A stretch of DNA of 64,000 nt from Halarcobacter sp. (GCF_963676935.1 NZ_OY781470.1:124001-188000); one strand, 5' to 3'; positions 1 to 10,347 are shown, counted from the first letter of the stretch. Numbers and translations: made by a program. The notes: generated by a model not told the origin, from the sequence alone.

Positions 1-852
1 AGAGCACAAGGTGATTTAGAATCACTTTTAAAAGAACAAAATGTTCTTGGAATTTGTAATATTGATACAAGATACTTAACAAAAATGATTAGAGATGAGG
101 GTGCAATGATGATGATTGCTTCAACTGAAATCTCTGATAAAGATGAGTTAGCAAAAGTATTAAGTGAAAGTCCAAGAATTGAAGATATCAATTACATCAA
201 AGAGGTAACTACAAAAGAGTCTTATGTTCATAAATTTGGAGCATGGAATCATGATAATCTAGCTTATGATAAAGCTGTAATGAGTGATAAAAAAATCGTA
301 GCTATTGATTTTGGAATTAAAAGAAATATTCTAAATGAATTAGTTGCCTCAGGTTTAGAAGTTGAAGTTATCCCTGCATCATTCAAAGCAGATGATTTAA
401 TCGCAAGATATGAAGCTGGTGAGATTGGTGGAGTATTCTTATCAAATGGACCTGGTGATCCATTAACTTTAACAGAAGAGAAAGCACAAATCCAAAAATT
501 AATAGACAAAGATATCCCAATGTTTGCAATTTGTTTAGGACATCAAATGTTATCTATTGCACATGGATTTGATACATATAAATTAAAATTTGGTCAACAT
601 GGTGGAAACCATCCAGTAGCAAATTCTGAGACAAAAGTTGTGGAGATTACAGCTCAAAACCATAACTACAATGTTCCAGATAATATCACTGATATTGCAG
701 ATGTAACACATATGAATCTTTTTGATAATACTATTGAGGGTGTAAAATATAAGAATAAACCAATATTCTCAGTACAACATCACCCTGAGGCTAGTCCTGG
801 CCCACACGAATCAAAATATATTTTTGATGAATTCGCAAAAATCGTAAAATAA
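1..852 (+). CDS. carA: carbamoyl-phosphate synthase small subunit, 5' truncated by window edge
   Basis: This is the glutaminase subunit that hydrolyses glutamine and passes ammonia to CarB to make carbamoyl phosphate for arginine and pyrimidines. The reading frame is open from base 1, so the real start lies upstream; 283 codons are visible of roughly 375 expected. The N-domain signature GICNIDTRYLTKMIR is seen at the left edge. The class I amidotransferase part follows, with SNGPGDP, the nucleophile Cys in FAICLGHQ (codon at 532) and the His/Glu pair in QHHPEASPGP. carB is not adjacent on the right. A strong hairpin follows the stop, so transcription probably ends here. The assignment is certain; only the missing N-terminus is unknown. 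Confidence 0.97.
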   Translation, partial: RAQGDLESLLKEQNVLGICNIDTRYLTKMIRDEGAMMMIASTEISDKDELAKVLSESPRIEDINYIKEVTTKESYVHKFGAWNHDNLAYDKAVMSDKKIVAIDFGIKRNILNELVASGLEVEVIPASFKADDLIARYEAGEIGGVFLSNGPGDPLTLTEEKAQIQKLIDKDIPMFAICLGHQMLSIAHGFDTYKLKFGQHGGNHPVANSETKVVEITAQNHNYNVPDNITDIADVTHMNLFDNTIEGVKYKNKPIFSVQHHPEASPGPHESKYIFDEFAKIVK

Positions 853-859
853 TTCTTAT

Positions 860-890
860 AAGAAGGGGTTTACCCTTCTTACTTCTTTTT
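860..890 (+). terminator. rho-independent terminator of carA
   Basis: The arms AAGAAGGG (860-867) and CCCTTCTT (873-880) form a perfect 8-bp stem around a 5-nt loop. The stem is followed by a T-rich stretch ending at 890. It sits 8 bases after the carA stop. Confidence 0.85.
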
Positions 891-927
891 ATCTTATATT
901 TTTTAACTGATAAGCAAAAGGCAAATT

Positions 928-1803
928 ATGCAAAGCAAATCTGCAATAACAATTTTTTTATTATTAGGCATAGTTTGGGGTAGTAATTTTATATATATGA
1001 AATGGGCAAGTGATTTCATTACCCCTTTACAAGTTGTATTAGTAAGAGTTTTATTTGGTTTTATACCTGTATTAATATATGCACTATATAAAAAAGTTAT
1101 AAAAATCGAGCATTTTAAATATAGCTTTCATTTTTTTATGATGTCTTTATTGGGCACAACAGTTTATTATTTTTTCTTTGTAAAAGCAACATCTTTATTA
1201 TTATCTGGGGTTACAGGTGCTTTAAGTGGCTCAATTCCCTTATTTGCATTTCTATTGGGAATAATATTCTTAAAAGAGGAAAAACTAGATAGACGAATTA
1301 TAGGAATTTTTATTGGAATGTTAGGGGTGATATTTATCTCAAAACCTTTTGATACAAATTTGTTTGAATCAAATCTTGAAGGTATAGTTGATATTATCTT
1401 AGGTTCGTTAATAGTTGGTTCCTCATTTGTATATGCAAAAAGGTTTTTATCACCTTTAAAAATTCATTTTGCAGCACTAACAACATATCAATTAGGTTTT
1501 GCATTAATTACTTTGTTATTTATAACAGATTTAAATGGTCTAACAAGTATTACAAATGATATTCATGTATTTTTAGGTTCTGTTATAGGTTTAGGTTTAT
1601 TAGGTACAGGTTTAGCTTTTATTTTGTATTACTATTTAATAGAAAACTTAGGTGCAATTGCGGCATCATCTGCAACATATTTACCTCCAGTTGTTGCTTT
1701 GATAATAGGGTATTTTTTTATAGGTGAAGATATAGATTTAATTGATTGTTTAGGAACAATATTGATTTTTGGTGGTGTATTTTTAGTGAACAATAAAAAA
1801 TAA
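928..1803 (+). CDS. EamA/DMT-family inner-membrane transporter
   Basis: A 291-aa hydrophobic protein with about ten predicted membrane segments in two EamA-like halves (about residues 5-140 and 150-290). The first helix contains the typical GIVWGSNF motif, and the second half carries the repeat-like stretch around ASSATYLPPVVALIIG. DMT carriers export or import small metabolites such as amino acids; the substrate cannot be told from sequence. It stands alone on the plus strand between the carA terminator and a convergent gene. Its last codons lie inside a 12-bp hairpin (1783-1814). The start ATG has only a weak ribosome binding site. Confidence 0.88.
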   Translation: MQSKSAITIFLLLGIVWGSNFIYMKWASDFITPLQVVLVRVLFGFIPVLIYALYKKVIKIEHFKYSFHFFMMSLLGTTVYYFFFVKATSLLLSGVTGALSGSIPLFAFLLGIIFLKEEKLDRRIIGIFIGMLGVIFISKPFDTNLFESNLEGIVDIILGSLIVGSSFVYAKRFLSPLKIHFAALTTYQLGFALITLLFITDLNGLTSITNDIHVFLGSVIGLGLLGTGLAFILYYYLIENLGAIAASSATYLPPVVALIIGYFFIGEDIDLIDCLGTILIFGGVFLVNNKK

Positions 1804-1814
1804 TTGTTCACTAA
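1783..1814. terminator. hairpin between convergent genes
   Basis: The arms TTAGTGAACAAT (1783-1794) and ATTGTTCACTAA (1803-1814) are perfectly complementary around an 8-nt loop. The left arm lies within the last codons of the transporter and the right arm in the 21-bp gap to the convergent lipoprotein gene. Neither strand has a clear T-tract directly after the stem, so termination is likely but not certain. Confidence 0.5.
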
Positions 1815-1824
1815 TATTAAAATT

Positions 1825-3219
1825 CTATTTTATTTTTTGGATATAAAGAGTATTTGAATCAACTTTACCATTGCCTAGCATTTTAGAGTGTAAGTTACCT
1901 TTTGTTGACCAAGTAGCAAAGTCATCATCATTTAAAATACCAATATAGTTTTTATCTATAATCCACATACCCTCCATTTTATCATGAGGATAGTTAACAG
2001 CTTTAACCATATCTAATACAAGTTTCTTTGAAGCTGGTTTAATACCTAATATAGCAAGTTTATCCCAACCATTATCTTTTACAAACTCTTCAAGTGTTTT
2101 TCCATTGATTAATAAGCCTAGTTTTTCATCTTGTTTAAATACACCTGATGATTTAATATCTTCTAAGTTAGTTGCAGATGAAAGATCAATCTCATAAATA
2201 TATTTTTGAGCTTTAGGATTAGCTTTTTTAGGTCCACCTTGTGCAAAAGAACCATCTCTTTCTATAACGTAGTATTTATTATCACCAATTGAGGCAATAC
2301 CTGAGTTAGAGTTTTGATTTTTATCTTGTTTATAAAGATATTGGGCAGTTTTACCTGTACTTGGATTAATTGTAACAATTCTTGTTAAATCTAAATCTTT
2401 AACTTTTTTTGATGGGTTATACATTGTAGATTGCATAATTCCAACGAGAGTAGATTCATCAGGAGTTATTGTTAACCCTTCCATACCTCTGTTTGCTCTT
2501 CTATTTTCAAATTCTTGAGGAAGATTATATTTAACTCTTTTATCTTTAGTAAAAGCATTTATTCTTTCAAGCTCTTTTCCATTTTGATCAAAATGTACAA
2601 TATGTGGACCATACTCATCACTTATCCAAAAAGTTCCATCTTCTAAAGCTACTAAACCTTCACCATCTAAACCAAAGTCATCAAGCCTAATAGGATTTGT
2701 TACTTTGTTATAAGCTCTTTGCATATCTAATCTAATAACTTCTCCATTTGCATCATATGGAGTTTCTCCTGTACCACCAAATGCGGATGTATTAGGTAAT
2801 CCAGTTATAAGTGAGCCATCTGGTCTTTTAAGTAAGATTTGTTTTATAAGTATAACTGAACCATTTTTTTGAAGTTCAAAAAGACCAATTCTTGGCGTAT
2901 AATTAGGAGTAGGAAATTTTTTACCTTTTCCAAATTTTCCTTTAAATGTTGCATTTGGTCCTCTATCTGTTAAAGCATAGAATTGGTTGCTTTTTGTAGG
3001 ATGTCCAACCATATCTGAACCAAATCCACCATTTCTTATCTCAAAATTTTTTCCAGTTTTTGCATCAATTAAATCATCTCTTAAAACATTATATGGAAGT
3101 TGTGAACCTTTAGTTAAGATTTTTGAAGATACTTCATCTATATTTAGTTTAGAGCTTGTACAACCGCCTAATATGGCAGCTATTGATAAGGAAGCTATAA
3201 AAGGTATTTGTTTATTCAT
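1825..3219 (-). CDS. phytase-like (esterase-like, PF13449-type) lipoprotein
   Basis: A 464-aa protein with a lipoprotein signal: a short basic start, a hydrophobic core and the lipobox LGGC near residues 17-20, so it should be anchored in an envelope membrane. The rest resembles the esterase-like phytase family of secreted beta-propeller proteins: TDRGPNATF near the N-terminus, then EGLVALEDGTFWISDEYGPHI, RGMEGLTITPD and a late HDKMEGMWIIDKNYIGILNDDDF. These Asp/Glu-rich loops are typical of the family; the natural substrate is unknown, probably a phosphate ester. The start has a good AGGATTT site. It is the last gene of the minus-strand run coming from pgpA. Confidence 0.8.
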   Translation of the reverse strand: MNKQIPFIASLSIAAILGGCTSSKLNIDEVSSKILTKGSQLPYNVLRDDLIDAKTGKNFEIRNGGFGSDMVGHPTKSNQFYALTDRGPNATFKGKFGKGKKFPTPNYTPRIGLFELQKNGSVILIKQILLKRPDGSLITGLPNTSAFGGTGETPYDANGEVIRLDMQRAYNKVTNPIRLDDFGLDGEGLVALEDGTFWISDEYGPHIVHFDQNGKELERINAFTKDKRVKYNLPQEFENRRANRGMEGLTITPDESTLVGIMQSTMYNPSKKVKDLDLTRIVTINPSTGKTAQYLYKQDKNQNSNSGIASIGDNKYYVIERDGSFAQGGPKKANPKAQKYIYEIDLSSATNLEDIKSSGVFKQDEKLGLLINGKTLEEFVKDNGWDKLAILGIKPASKKLVLDMVKAVNYPHDKMEGMWIIDKNYIGILNDDDFATWSTKGNLHSKMLGNGKVDSNTLYIQKIK

Positions 3220-3286
3220 CTGTAAATCCTTTTTAAAATTTACAGATAATATAATAAGTAGATTACTTAGAAGTTACAAGAATATT

Positions 3287-3757
3287 TTAAAAAAGAAATT
3301 TATCTAGTAAGGTATAAACAGCAGTTGCAGAGATACCACCAGCAATACCGGCGATAATATCGTCTCCCATTACTCCCCAACCACCTTTTACAGTTTTATC
3401 AATTTTCCCAATAATTGAAGGTTTCCAGATATCAAATACCCTAAAGAAAATAAATGCTAAAGCACCCATAATATAAAAGTTTTCTTCATTTATTCCACAA
3501 ATTGAAAGAGCAATCCACATTCCAGCTAGTTCATCAATAACAATCTCTTTGCTGTCGTGTTCACCTACTTCTTTTTCATACTTATCTATCTCTTTAATTG
3601 CAATTGCTGTGATTAGAAAAGCAAGTAAAAAAAGTGTAGTCTCATGAATATATTGAATTAGTAATAAACCTAAAATTAAAGCAACAAATGAACCAACTGT
3701 TCCAGGTGCTTTTGGACTTAATCCACTATAAAAAAGTGTTAAAAAAAGTTTTCTCAT
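3287..3757 (-). CDS. pgpA: phosphatidylglycerophosphatase A
   Basis: A 156-aa membrane protein matching the PgpA family, which dephosphorylates phosphatidylglycerol phosphate in phosphatidylglycerol synthesis at the inner membrane. Diagnostic stretches are SPKAPGTVGSFVAL at the N-terminus, the acidic IVIDELAGMW in the middle and GGWGVMGDDIIAGIAGG near the C-terminus. These hold the Asp/Glu residues used for metal binding. The start directly abuts the stop of the upstream regulator gene (3758), so the two are translated from one transcript. Confidence 0.93.
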   Translation of the reverse strand: MRKLFLTLFYSGLSPKAPGTVGSFVALILGLLLIQYIHETTLFLLAFLITAIAIKEIDKYEKEVGEHDSKEIVIDELAGMWIALSICGINEENFYIMGALAFIFFRVFDIWKPSIIGKIDKTVKGGWGVMGDDIIAGIAGGISATAVYTLLDKFLF

Positions 3758-4642
3758 CTATTTCTTCTTTTCAATTCCAAGTTTTTTTCTTTTTTCCCAA
3801 AGAGATTTTCTAGAGATACCAAGTTTTTTACTTAATTCAGTATCAGGATATTTTGATTGATAAGATAAAACCATCATTTTTACATAATCATTTATTGTCA
3901 TAATACTATTTGATAGCATAAACTCATCATCTTTGTGAAAATTAACTTTAGTATAAGGAAAATCCTCTTCATTTTCTAGAGATACTAAGATAGCTTTTTT
4001 TTCTTCAATTATTCTAATAATACTCTCTTTTGAACTTTTTTTAAGAGCATGAAAATCTGTAAGATAAAGTATTCCATTAAATCTCTCATTAACCTGTTTT
4101 TGCCAGTTATCACTACTCAAAGAGATAAATTTCATTTGTAAATCTAGTTTTCTAGATAATTCAAATGCCAATTTATCAGCTGATATTTGGGAATTTGTTT
4201 CTATTAGAAGTGGGAAAGTTGTTGGTAATACTGAACCTGCAGTATCTACACTATTAAATTGGAAATCAAGATATTCTCTTAATGTTTGTAACTCTTTTCT
4301 TAGAGATTTACATTCTCTATAATGGTAAATCTTTCTAACAAGTTCATCCATTATAAAAGGTTTCATAATATAATCTTTTGCACCCTCTTTAATAGGGTCT
4401 GTAACTGTCTCATCTGAAATATAAGATACTAAAAGTAAGATAATAGAATCATTGTATCTTCTTATTATTGTTTTACATAATGATGCAGGAAGAGATGTAG
4501 ATAAAAGAATAATATCATAATCTTTTGTAAGATTATCAATATTTGGTGATTCTACAAAATCACAGTTATGTCCATCATCAAGAAGTCTTGAAACAACTTT
4601 TTGAGCTAAATAAATTTCACTTTCTATTATTAGTATGTTCAT
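3758..4642 (-). CDS. atypical response regulator: receiver without phospho-Asp, degenerate AAA+-like middle, Fis-type HTH
   Basis: A 294-aa protein. The ATG at 4642 is preferred over an upstream TTG because TGGA lies 8 bases before it and it overlaps the ispDF stop (ATGA). Residues 1-115 are a CheY-like receiver. The position of the phospho-acceptor Asp is Ser48 in DIILLSTSLP, while the conserved Lys (K94 in YIMKPF) remains. Residues about 140-240 resemble a decayed sigma54-activator AAA+ core: GILYLTDFHAL aligns with the usual GTLFLDEIGEL, but no Walker A is present. The C-terminus is a Fis-like helix-turn-helix (TELSKKLGISRKSLWEKRKKLGI region). It probably binds DNA without phosphorylation control. 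Targets are unknown. Confidence 0.8.
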   Translation of the reverse strand: MNILIIESEIYLAQKVVSRLLDDGHNCDFVESPNIDNLTKDYDIILLSTSLPASLCKTIIRRYNDSIILLLVSYISDETVTDPIKEGAKDYIMKPFIMDELVRKIYHYRECKSLRKELQTLREYLDFQFNSVDTAGSVLPTTFPLLIETNSQISADKLAFELSRKLDLQMKFISLSSDNWQKQVNERFNGILYLTDFHALKKSSKESIIRIIEEKKAILVSLENEEDFPYTKVNFHKDDEFMLSNSIMTINDYVKMMVLSYQSKYPDTELSKKLGISRKSLWEKRKKLGIEKKK

Positions 4643-5763
4643 TTTCTTTTCCAATCATAATATTTAAGTGTTGCAATACTTTGAACTGCCACACCTTCAC
4701 TTCTTCCTATAAAGCCAAGCTTTTCAGCTGTAGTTGCTTTTATATTTACAAATTGCTTTTCTATATTCAAATATTTTGCAATTGTATTTTTAATCGTCTG
4801 TTTATAAGGGTTGATTTTTGGTTTTTGTGCAATTATTGTTAAGTCAACATTTACAATCTCATACCCAACATTATAAATAAATGTAACAATATTTTTTAGT
4901 AAAACTTTTGAATCAATATCTTTAAACTCTTCACTTGTATCTGGAAAAAATTCTCCAATATCTCCTGCCCCAGCAGCGCCTAAAAGTGCGTCAATTAAAG
5001 AATGTATCAATACATCTCCATCACTATGAGCTTTAAATCCATAGGGAACATCAATCTCTATTCCACCTAAGAACATTTTTTTATTATCTTCAAATGGATG
5101 AATATCAAAACCTGTACCTGTAAAGAAGTTTTTAGAGGGTGCAGATAAAGATGAGATTGTATCTATATCCTCTTCAAAAGTGATTTTTTTACTTTCAATA
5201 CTTCCTTGTACATATTTAACAGTTCCTCCAATATCTTTTATAGCTGAACTGTCATCTGTAAACTCTTTATTTGTATTAAGTGCTTGTTTTAAAACTTCAA
5301 CTTTAGAAAGTTGAGGAGTTTGTATAAGTTTTACTTCATCTCGGTTAATAGTTTCATTTTTAAATACAACTGTATCATTGACATTTAAAACTGGAACTAT
5401 ACAAGTAGCATCATCTTTTGAAGAGATTAAGTTTTCAATAACTTTTTTTGGAATACCTGCTCTAGCAACATCAGTAAACATTACATAATCGCTACTAACC
5501 TGAGCTAAAGCATTTTGCATAGATTTTTGTCTTGTTTCTCCACCTTCAACAAATATAAATTCATCTGAGAAGTTTTTCATGTAATTTAGTTCATTTTTGT
5601 GAGAAGCAATTATTATTTTTTCAAAATCATAGAACTCTTTAAGTCTATTTGTAACAAATAGCCACAGAGGAGAATTATCAATTCTAAGCCATTGTTTTTT
5701 AGCAGTAAGTTCGAATCGCGAAGAGTTTCCTGCACATAAAACTACTAATGTAATACCTGACAC
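4639..5763 (-). CDS. ispDF: bifunctional IspD/IspF isoprenoid enzyme
   Basis: A 374-aa fusion carrying two non-consecutive steps of the MEP pathway. The N-terminal half is MEP cytidylyltransferase (VLCAGNSSRF nucleotide-binding loop at residues 8-17, FTDVARAGIP, QTPQ). The C-terminal half, from about residue 215, is MECDP synthase with GTGFDIHPF, HSDGDVLIHSLIDALLGA and DIGEFFPDT, which supply the metal-binding Asp and His. The fusion is typical of Campylobacterota and alphaproteobacteria. The start is GTG, supported by AAAGGGG four bases upstream. Its TGA overlaps the ATG of the next gene. Confidence 0.97.
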   Translation of the reverse strand: MSGITLVVLCAGNSSRFELTAKKQWLRIDNSPLWLFVTNRLKEFYDFEKIIIASHKNELNYMKNFSDEFIFVEGGETRQKSMQNALAQVSSDYVMFTDVARAGIPKKVIENLISSKDDATCIVPVLNVNDTVVFKNETINRDEVKLIQTPQLSKVEVLKQALNTNKEFTDDSSAIKDIGGTVKYVQGSIESKKITFEEDIDTISSLSAPSKNFFTGTGFDIHPFEDNKKMFLGGIEIDVPYGFKAHSDGDVLIHSLIDALLGAAGAGDIGEFFPDTSEEFKDIDSKVLLKNIVTFIYNVGYEIVNVDLTIIAQKPKINPYKQTIKNTIAKYLNIEKQFVNIKATTAEKLGFIGRSEGVAVQSIATLKYYDWKRK

Positions 5764-5819
5764 TAAGCCCCTTTGAGTAAAAAAGTTACATATTATACTT
5801 TAATGTAACTTATGAAAGC

Positions 5820-6641
5820 TTAAAGATCATTTTCTAATTTAAATTTAATAGAATCTATTGATTGTAAAAGAGGTTCTGTGTCTAAACCATATTCATTAGC
5901 TTTGTTTAGTGCCCTTTGTACATTTTGGTCAGAAAGTGGATTTCTAATATCGCATAAAATTTTAATTATTTCTAAAATTTTTACTTTTTCAACATAATCT
6001 TTAGGACAATGTTCTAAATCCTCTACAAAACCAATTGTAAATATAAGATTATGACTTAAATTCCAGTGTTTGAAGATATTTGCAGTGATTCTTGCACAAG
6101 AGTATCCTAAAAACTCTTTTTCAACACTAGAGATATTTTTACTAATTTCAAGTTTGCTTAAAAAGTCTTCTTTTTTGTCACTTTCTATAATTACTTCAGA
6201 GATTACAAATTTTCCAACCTCTTGTAAAAATGCAGGAAGAATCAATTCCTCTTTTAAATCAAAACTAATTTTTGATACCCAAGTATTGACAAGTGATGAA
6301 GCTAAATTTGAAGAAAACATAAAGTCGTCAGTAGAAACATTGTAAGCATCTAAATTTGTATTTACTAAACTTTGAATAACTGTTCCTAATGCAATAGAAA
6401 TTGTAAAGTTTACACCTAAAAGTGATATTGCACGGCTTGGAGTTTCTACTTCACTAACAAAACCAAACATTGCAGAGTTAGCAACTCTTAAGACTGTTGT
6501 AATAATTAGAGGATCTTTCTCGATTATTTTTAGTAAGTCTAATGGTTCTTGATTAGACATTTTTCTAAATTCTTCTAGTTCTATTACACTCTTTGGTAAA
6601 GGTGGTAATGAATCAATCTTCTCGATAATAAGTTTCTTCAT
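5820..6641 (-). CDS. HDOD-domain protein
   Basis: A 273-aa protein with an HDOD domain covering about residues 5-205: LPPLPKSVIELEEF, DPLIITTVLRVANSAMFGF and the segment ISLLGVNFTISIALGTVI. HDOD proteins are HD-related but usually lack hydrolase activity; they act as signalling or scaffold proteins, often near c-di-GMP or chemotaxis genes. It lies 22 bases after the stop of the unknown 304-aa gene and 56 bases before ispDF, which suggests one transcript. The start is backed by AGGAC. The precise role is unknown. Confidence 0.87.
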   Translation of the reverse strand: MKKLIIEKIDSLPPLPKSVIELEEFRKMSNQEPLDLLKIIEKDPLIITTVLRVANSAMFGFVSEVETPSRAISLLGVNFTISIALGTVIQSLVNTNLDAYNVSTDDFMFSSNLASSLVNTWVSKISFDLKEELILPAFLQEVGKFVISEVIIESDKKEDFLSKLEISKNISSVEKEFLGYSCARITANIFKHWNLSHNLIFTIGFVEDLEHCPKDYVEKVKILEIIKILCDIRNPLSDQNVQRALNKANEYGLDTEPLLQSIDSIKFKLENDL

Positions 6642-6663
6642 TTCTTGTCCTATATAAATCTAA

Positions 6664-7578
6664 CTACTTTAATTTTGATATAATATCAATTAATTCTTTA
6701 TACTCATCTGTATTTAGAGTTAATATTGATATTTTTTCATCATAATAATACTTTTTATTATTCTTGATAAGTTTTTTGGAACTGACGATAAATTCATCTA
6801 ATAAAAAGTTTTTAAACTCTTTTATATCTATATTAACATTAAAAAATGACAACTCAACTATATATTGAAAAATCTTTTGATAATTGCTGTTTTTATTAAT
6901 ATCAATATTAGGAAAATAAAAATTTATTTTATATATCATAGATAGTAATAAAAAGCTTAGATTGTTTTTTACTTTAAGTTCTTCTAGTATTGCATCCATT
7001 TTTGAATTGTTTCCAAAGTTGGTTGATAAAGAGAGTTCATACCCATCCACTATTCTTTCAGATGAATAAATATAGTAATCAAAAATATAATCAATATCTT
7101 TTTTATTTATATCTATATAATCAGAATGTGTAAATTCATATAGGTGTTGACCTATTATATTGTTTATAATATTTATTATCTCTTCATCAAGCGGAATAGA
7201 AAGTTTAAGCATATTTTTTGACTCTTGCATAATTTGAAAAATTTGTTTAACTTGCTTTCTATTTTTATTGTGTGTATAAAGTTTTCTACAAAAAAGAGAA
7301 AAAAGTTTTATAAGATGAAGATATAAAGTAAATTGTATATGAAATACTTTTTTATTTTTTGAAAATGATTCTTTCATTAATTTTTCATACAATTTAAAAA
7401 GTTTTTTTATTGAGCTTAAATTATAACTACCATCATATACGCAAAAGTTTTTATCAATATTTAGTTCTATGATAAGTTTATTTAAATTTTCTTCATTTAA
7501 GGAATCATTTTTTAATAGGTCTTTCAAATCATTTTTAGATTTCTTATAAATTGATTCTAATTTACTTAATGTATACAT
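6664..7578 (-). CDS. uncharacterised 304-aa protein
   Basis: I do not recognise this protein. It is 304 aa, very rich in Lys, Asn, Ile and Tyr, apparently all-helical, and has no signal peptide or clear membrane segment. It carries no catalytic motif that I can name. A GGAGAAGT ribosome binding site lies just before the ATG. It is the first gene of a minus-strand run that continues into the HDOD gene 22 bases later, so the two products may act together. It is divergent from thiC, with 138 bases between the two starts. Confidence 0.7.
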   Translation of the reverse strand: MYTLSKLESIYKKSKNDLKDLLKNDSLNEENLNKLIIELNIDKNFCVYDGSYNLSSIKKLFKLYEKLMKESFSKNKKVFHIQFTLYLHLIKLFSLFCRKLYTHNKNRKQVKQIFQIMQESKNMLKLSIPLDEEIINIINNIIGQHLYEFTHSDYIDINKKDIDYIFDYYIYSSERIVDGYELSLSTNFGNNSKMDAILEELKVKNNLSFLLLSMIYKINFYFPNIDINKNSNYQKIFQYIVELSFFNVNIDIKEFKNFLLDEFIVSSKKLIKNNKKYYYDEKISILTLNTDEYKELIDIISKLK

Positions 7579-7660
7579 ACTTCTCCAAACAAATCTTGGT
7601 AACCATTATATAGAATCGAAACTTATATGAATTATAAAATTAAATTAATACGAAGAATTA

Positions 7661-7688
7661 AGTTTATATAAACTAAATTTGATATAAT
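7661..7688 (+). promoter_or_regulatory. thiC promoter with overlapping palindrome
   Basis: A -10 hexamer TATAAT is at 7683-7688, 28 bases before the thiC ATG. Immediately upstream lies a perfect 14-bp palindrome, AGTTTATATAAACT (7661-7674), covering where the -35 and spacer would be. This looks like an operator. No thi-box (TPP riboswitch) features are visible in the short leader. Confidence 0.5.
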
Positions 7689-7707
7689 CAGAGAAAATTT
7701 TTATTAG

Positions 7708-9066
<1,359 letters not shown>

Positions 9067-9070
9067 GCCA

Positions 9071-9109
9071 AAGTTTCTTAAGGAGTTTCCTTGAGAAACT
9101 TTTTATTTT
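9071..9109 (+). terminator. rho-independent terminator of thiC
   Basis: A long imperfect stem pairs AAGTTTCT (from 9071) with AGAAACTT (ending about 9102), with the inner AAGG/CCTT pairs extending it. It is followed by a T-rich run (TTTATTTT). Confidence 0.85.
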
Positions 9110-9144
9110 AGTGGTAATTAAGACAAAAATTATCCTATTTAATT

Positions 9145-9150
9145 TATAAT
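9145..9150 (+). promoter_or_regulatory. -10 element upstream of mrp
   Basis: A TATAAT hexamer lies 31 bases before the mrp ATG in an AT-rich leader. There is no convincing -35. A Shine-Dalgarno-like AAGGAAAA precedes the start. Confidence 0.45.
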
Positions 9151-9181
9151 ACGAAAATATTAAAGAATATAAGGAAAATAT

Positions 9182-10345
9182 ATGGCAACTATAGCTGATA
9201 TAAATGATAAATTAACGAAAGTTTTATATCCAGGGTTCCAAAAATCAATTATGGACTTTGGATTTGTAAAAGATGTACAAGTCGAAGACAATAATTGTAT
9301 TATTGTTTTAGATATTACATCAAGTGCACCAGAAGTAGAAGAGCAATTAAAAAAGGATATTTCTGCTGTATTAACTGACACAGTATCAAATGTAGAGATT
9401 AGAATTACAAAACCTGAAGCTCCAAAACAACAAAGTAATAGTACGAGCGGGCAAAATATAGCTCCACAAATTAAAAACTTTGTAATGGTAAGTTCAGGAA
9501 AAGGTGGAGTTGGAAAATCTACTACAACTGTTAACTTAGCAGTTGCTGCAGCGATGCAAGGAAAAAAAGTTGGTATCTTAGATGCTGATATTTATGGACC
9601 AAATATCCCTAGAATGATGGGAATATCAGGAAAAGAAGTAGAAATCGTAGGAAACAAAGCTAAGCCATTTAATGCATATGGCGTTGATGTAATGTCAATG
9701 GGTTCATTAATGGATGAAGGTCATGCACTAATCTGGAGAGGTGCGATGATTATGAAAGCTGTACAACAACTTCTAAGAGATATTCTATGGGAAGAGTTAG
9801 ATATTTTATTTATTGATATGCCTCCTGGAACTGGTGATGCACAATTAACAATCGCTCAAAGTGTTCCTGTAACATGTGGTGTAAATGTAACAACTCCTCA
9901 ACATGTAGCTTTAGATGATTCAAGAAGATCTTTAGATATGTTTAAAAAACTTCATATCCCAATCGCAGGCATCATTGAAAATATGAGTGGATTTATTTGT
10001 CCTGAATGTAATAGCGAATCTGATATTTTTGGAATGGGAACTTGTGAACCTTTAGCTGAACAATATAATACGCAAGTTTTAGGGAATCTTCCAATTGAAC
10101 CTGCAATTAGAGAGGGTGGAGATTCTGGTAAGCCAATTGTGTACTGTAACCCTGAATCAGAATCTGCAAAAAGATATATGAGTACAACAGCTAAACTTTT
10201 AGCATATATTGATGAGGTTAGTTCAACTGCTTCAAATGCAGAGATTCAACCAACTACACCTCCTGGTGTATCAGCTTGTTCTACTGCTGGTGCATCATCA
10301 CAACAATCTTCACACTCTGGTGGAAGTTGTGGTTGTGGTAACTAA
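9182..10345 (+). CDS. mrp: Mrp/NBP35-family Fe-S cluster carrier ATPase
   Basis: A 387-aa P-loop ATPase of the Mrp/ApbC family, a scaffold and carrier that delivers Fe-S clusters to apoproteins in the cytoplasm. Residues 1-95 form a MIP18/DUF59-like domain. The deviant Walker A GKGGVGKS is at residues 106-113, the Walker B-like IDMPPGTGD follows, and the cluster-binding pair C273-PE-C276 is present. The C-terminus ends in a Ser/Gly-rich tail with SCGCGN, an extra possible metal-binding site. Many clients are encoded nearby in this window (PorD, NifJ, PsrA/B, LeuC, ThiC). It is followed by its own terminator. Confidence 0.95.
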   Translation: MATIADINDKLTKVLYPGFQKSIMDFGFVKDVQVEDNNCIIVLDITSSAPEVEEQLKKDISAVLTDTVSNVEIRITKPEAPKQQSNSTSGQNIAPQIKNFVMVSSGKGGVGKSTTTVNLAVAAAMQGKKVGILDADIYGPNIPRMMGISGKEVEIVGNKAKPFNAYGVDVMSMGSLMDEGHALIWRGAMIMKAVQQLLRDILWEELDILFIDMPPGTGDAQLTIAQSVPVTCGVNVTTPQHVALDDSRRSLDMFKKLHIPIAGIIENMSGFICPECNSESDIFGMGTCEPLAEQYNTQVLGNLPIEPAIREGGDSGKPIVYCNPESESAKRYMSTTAKLLAYIDEVSSTASNAEIQPTTPPGVSACSTAGASSQQSSHSGGSCGCGN

Positions 10346-10347
10346 AT

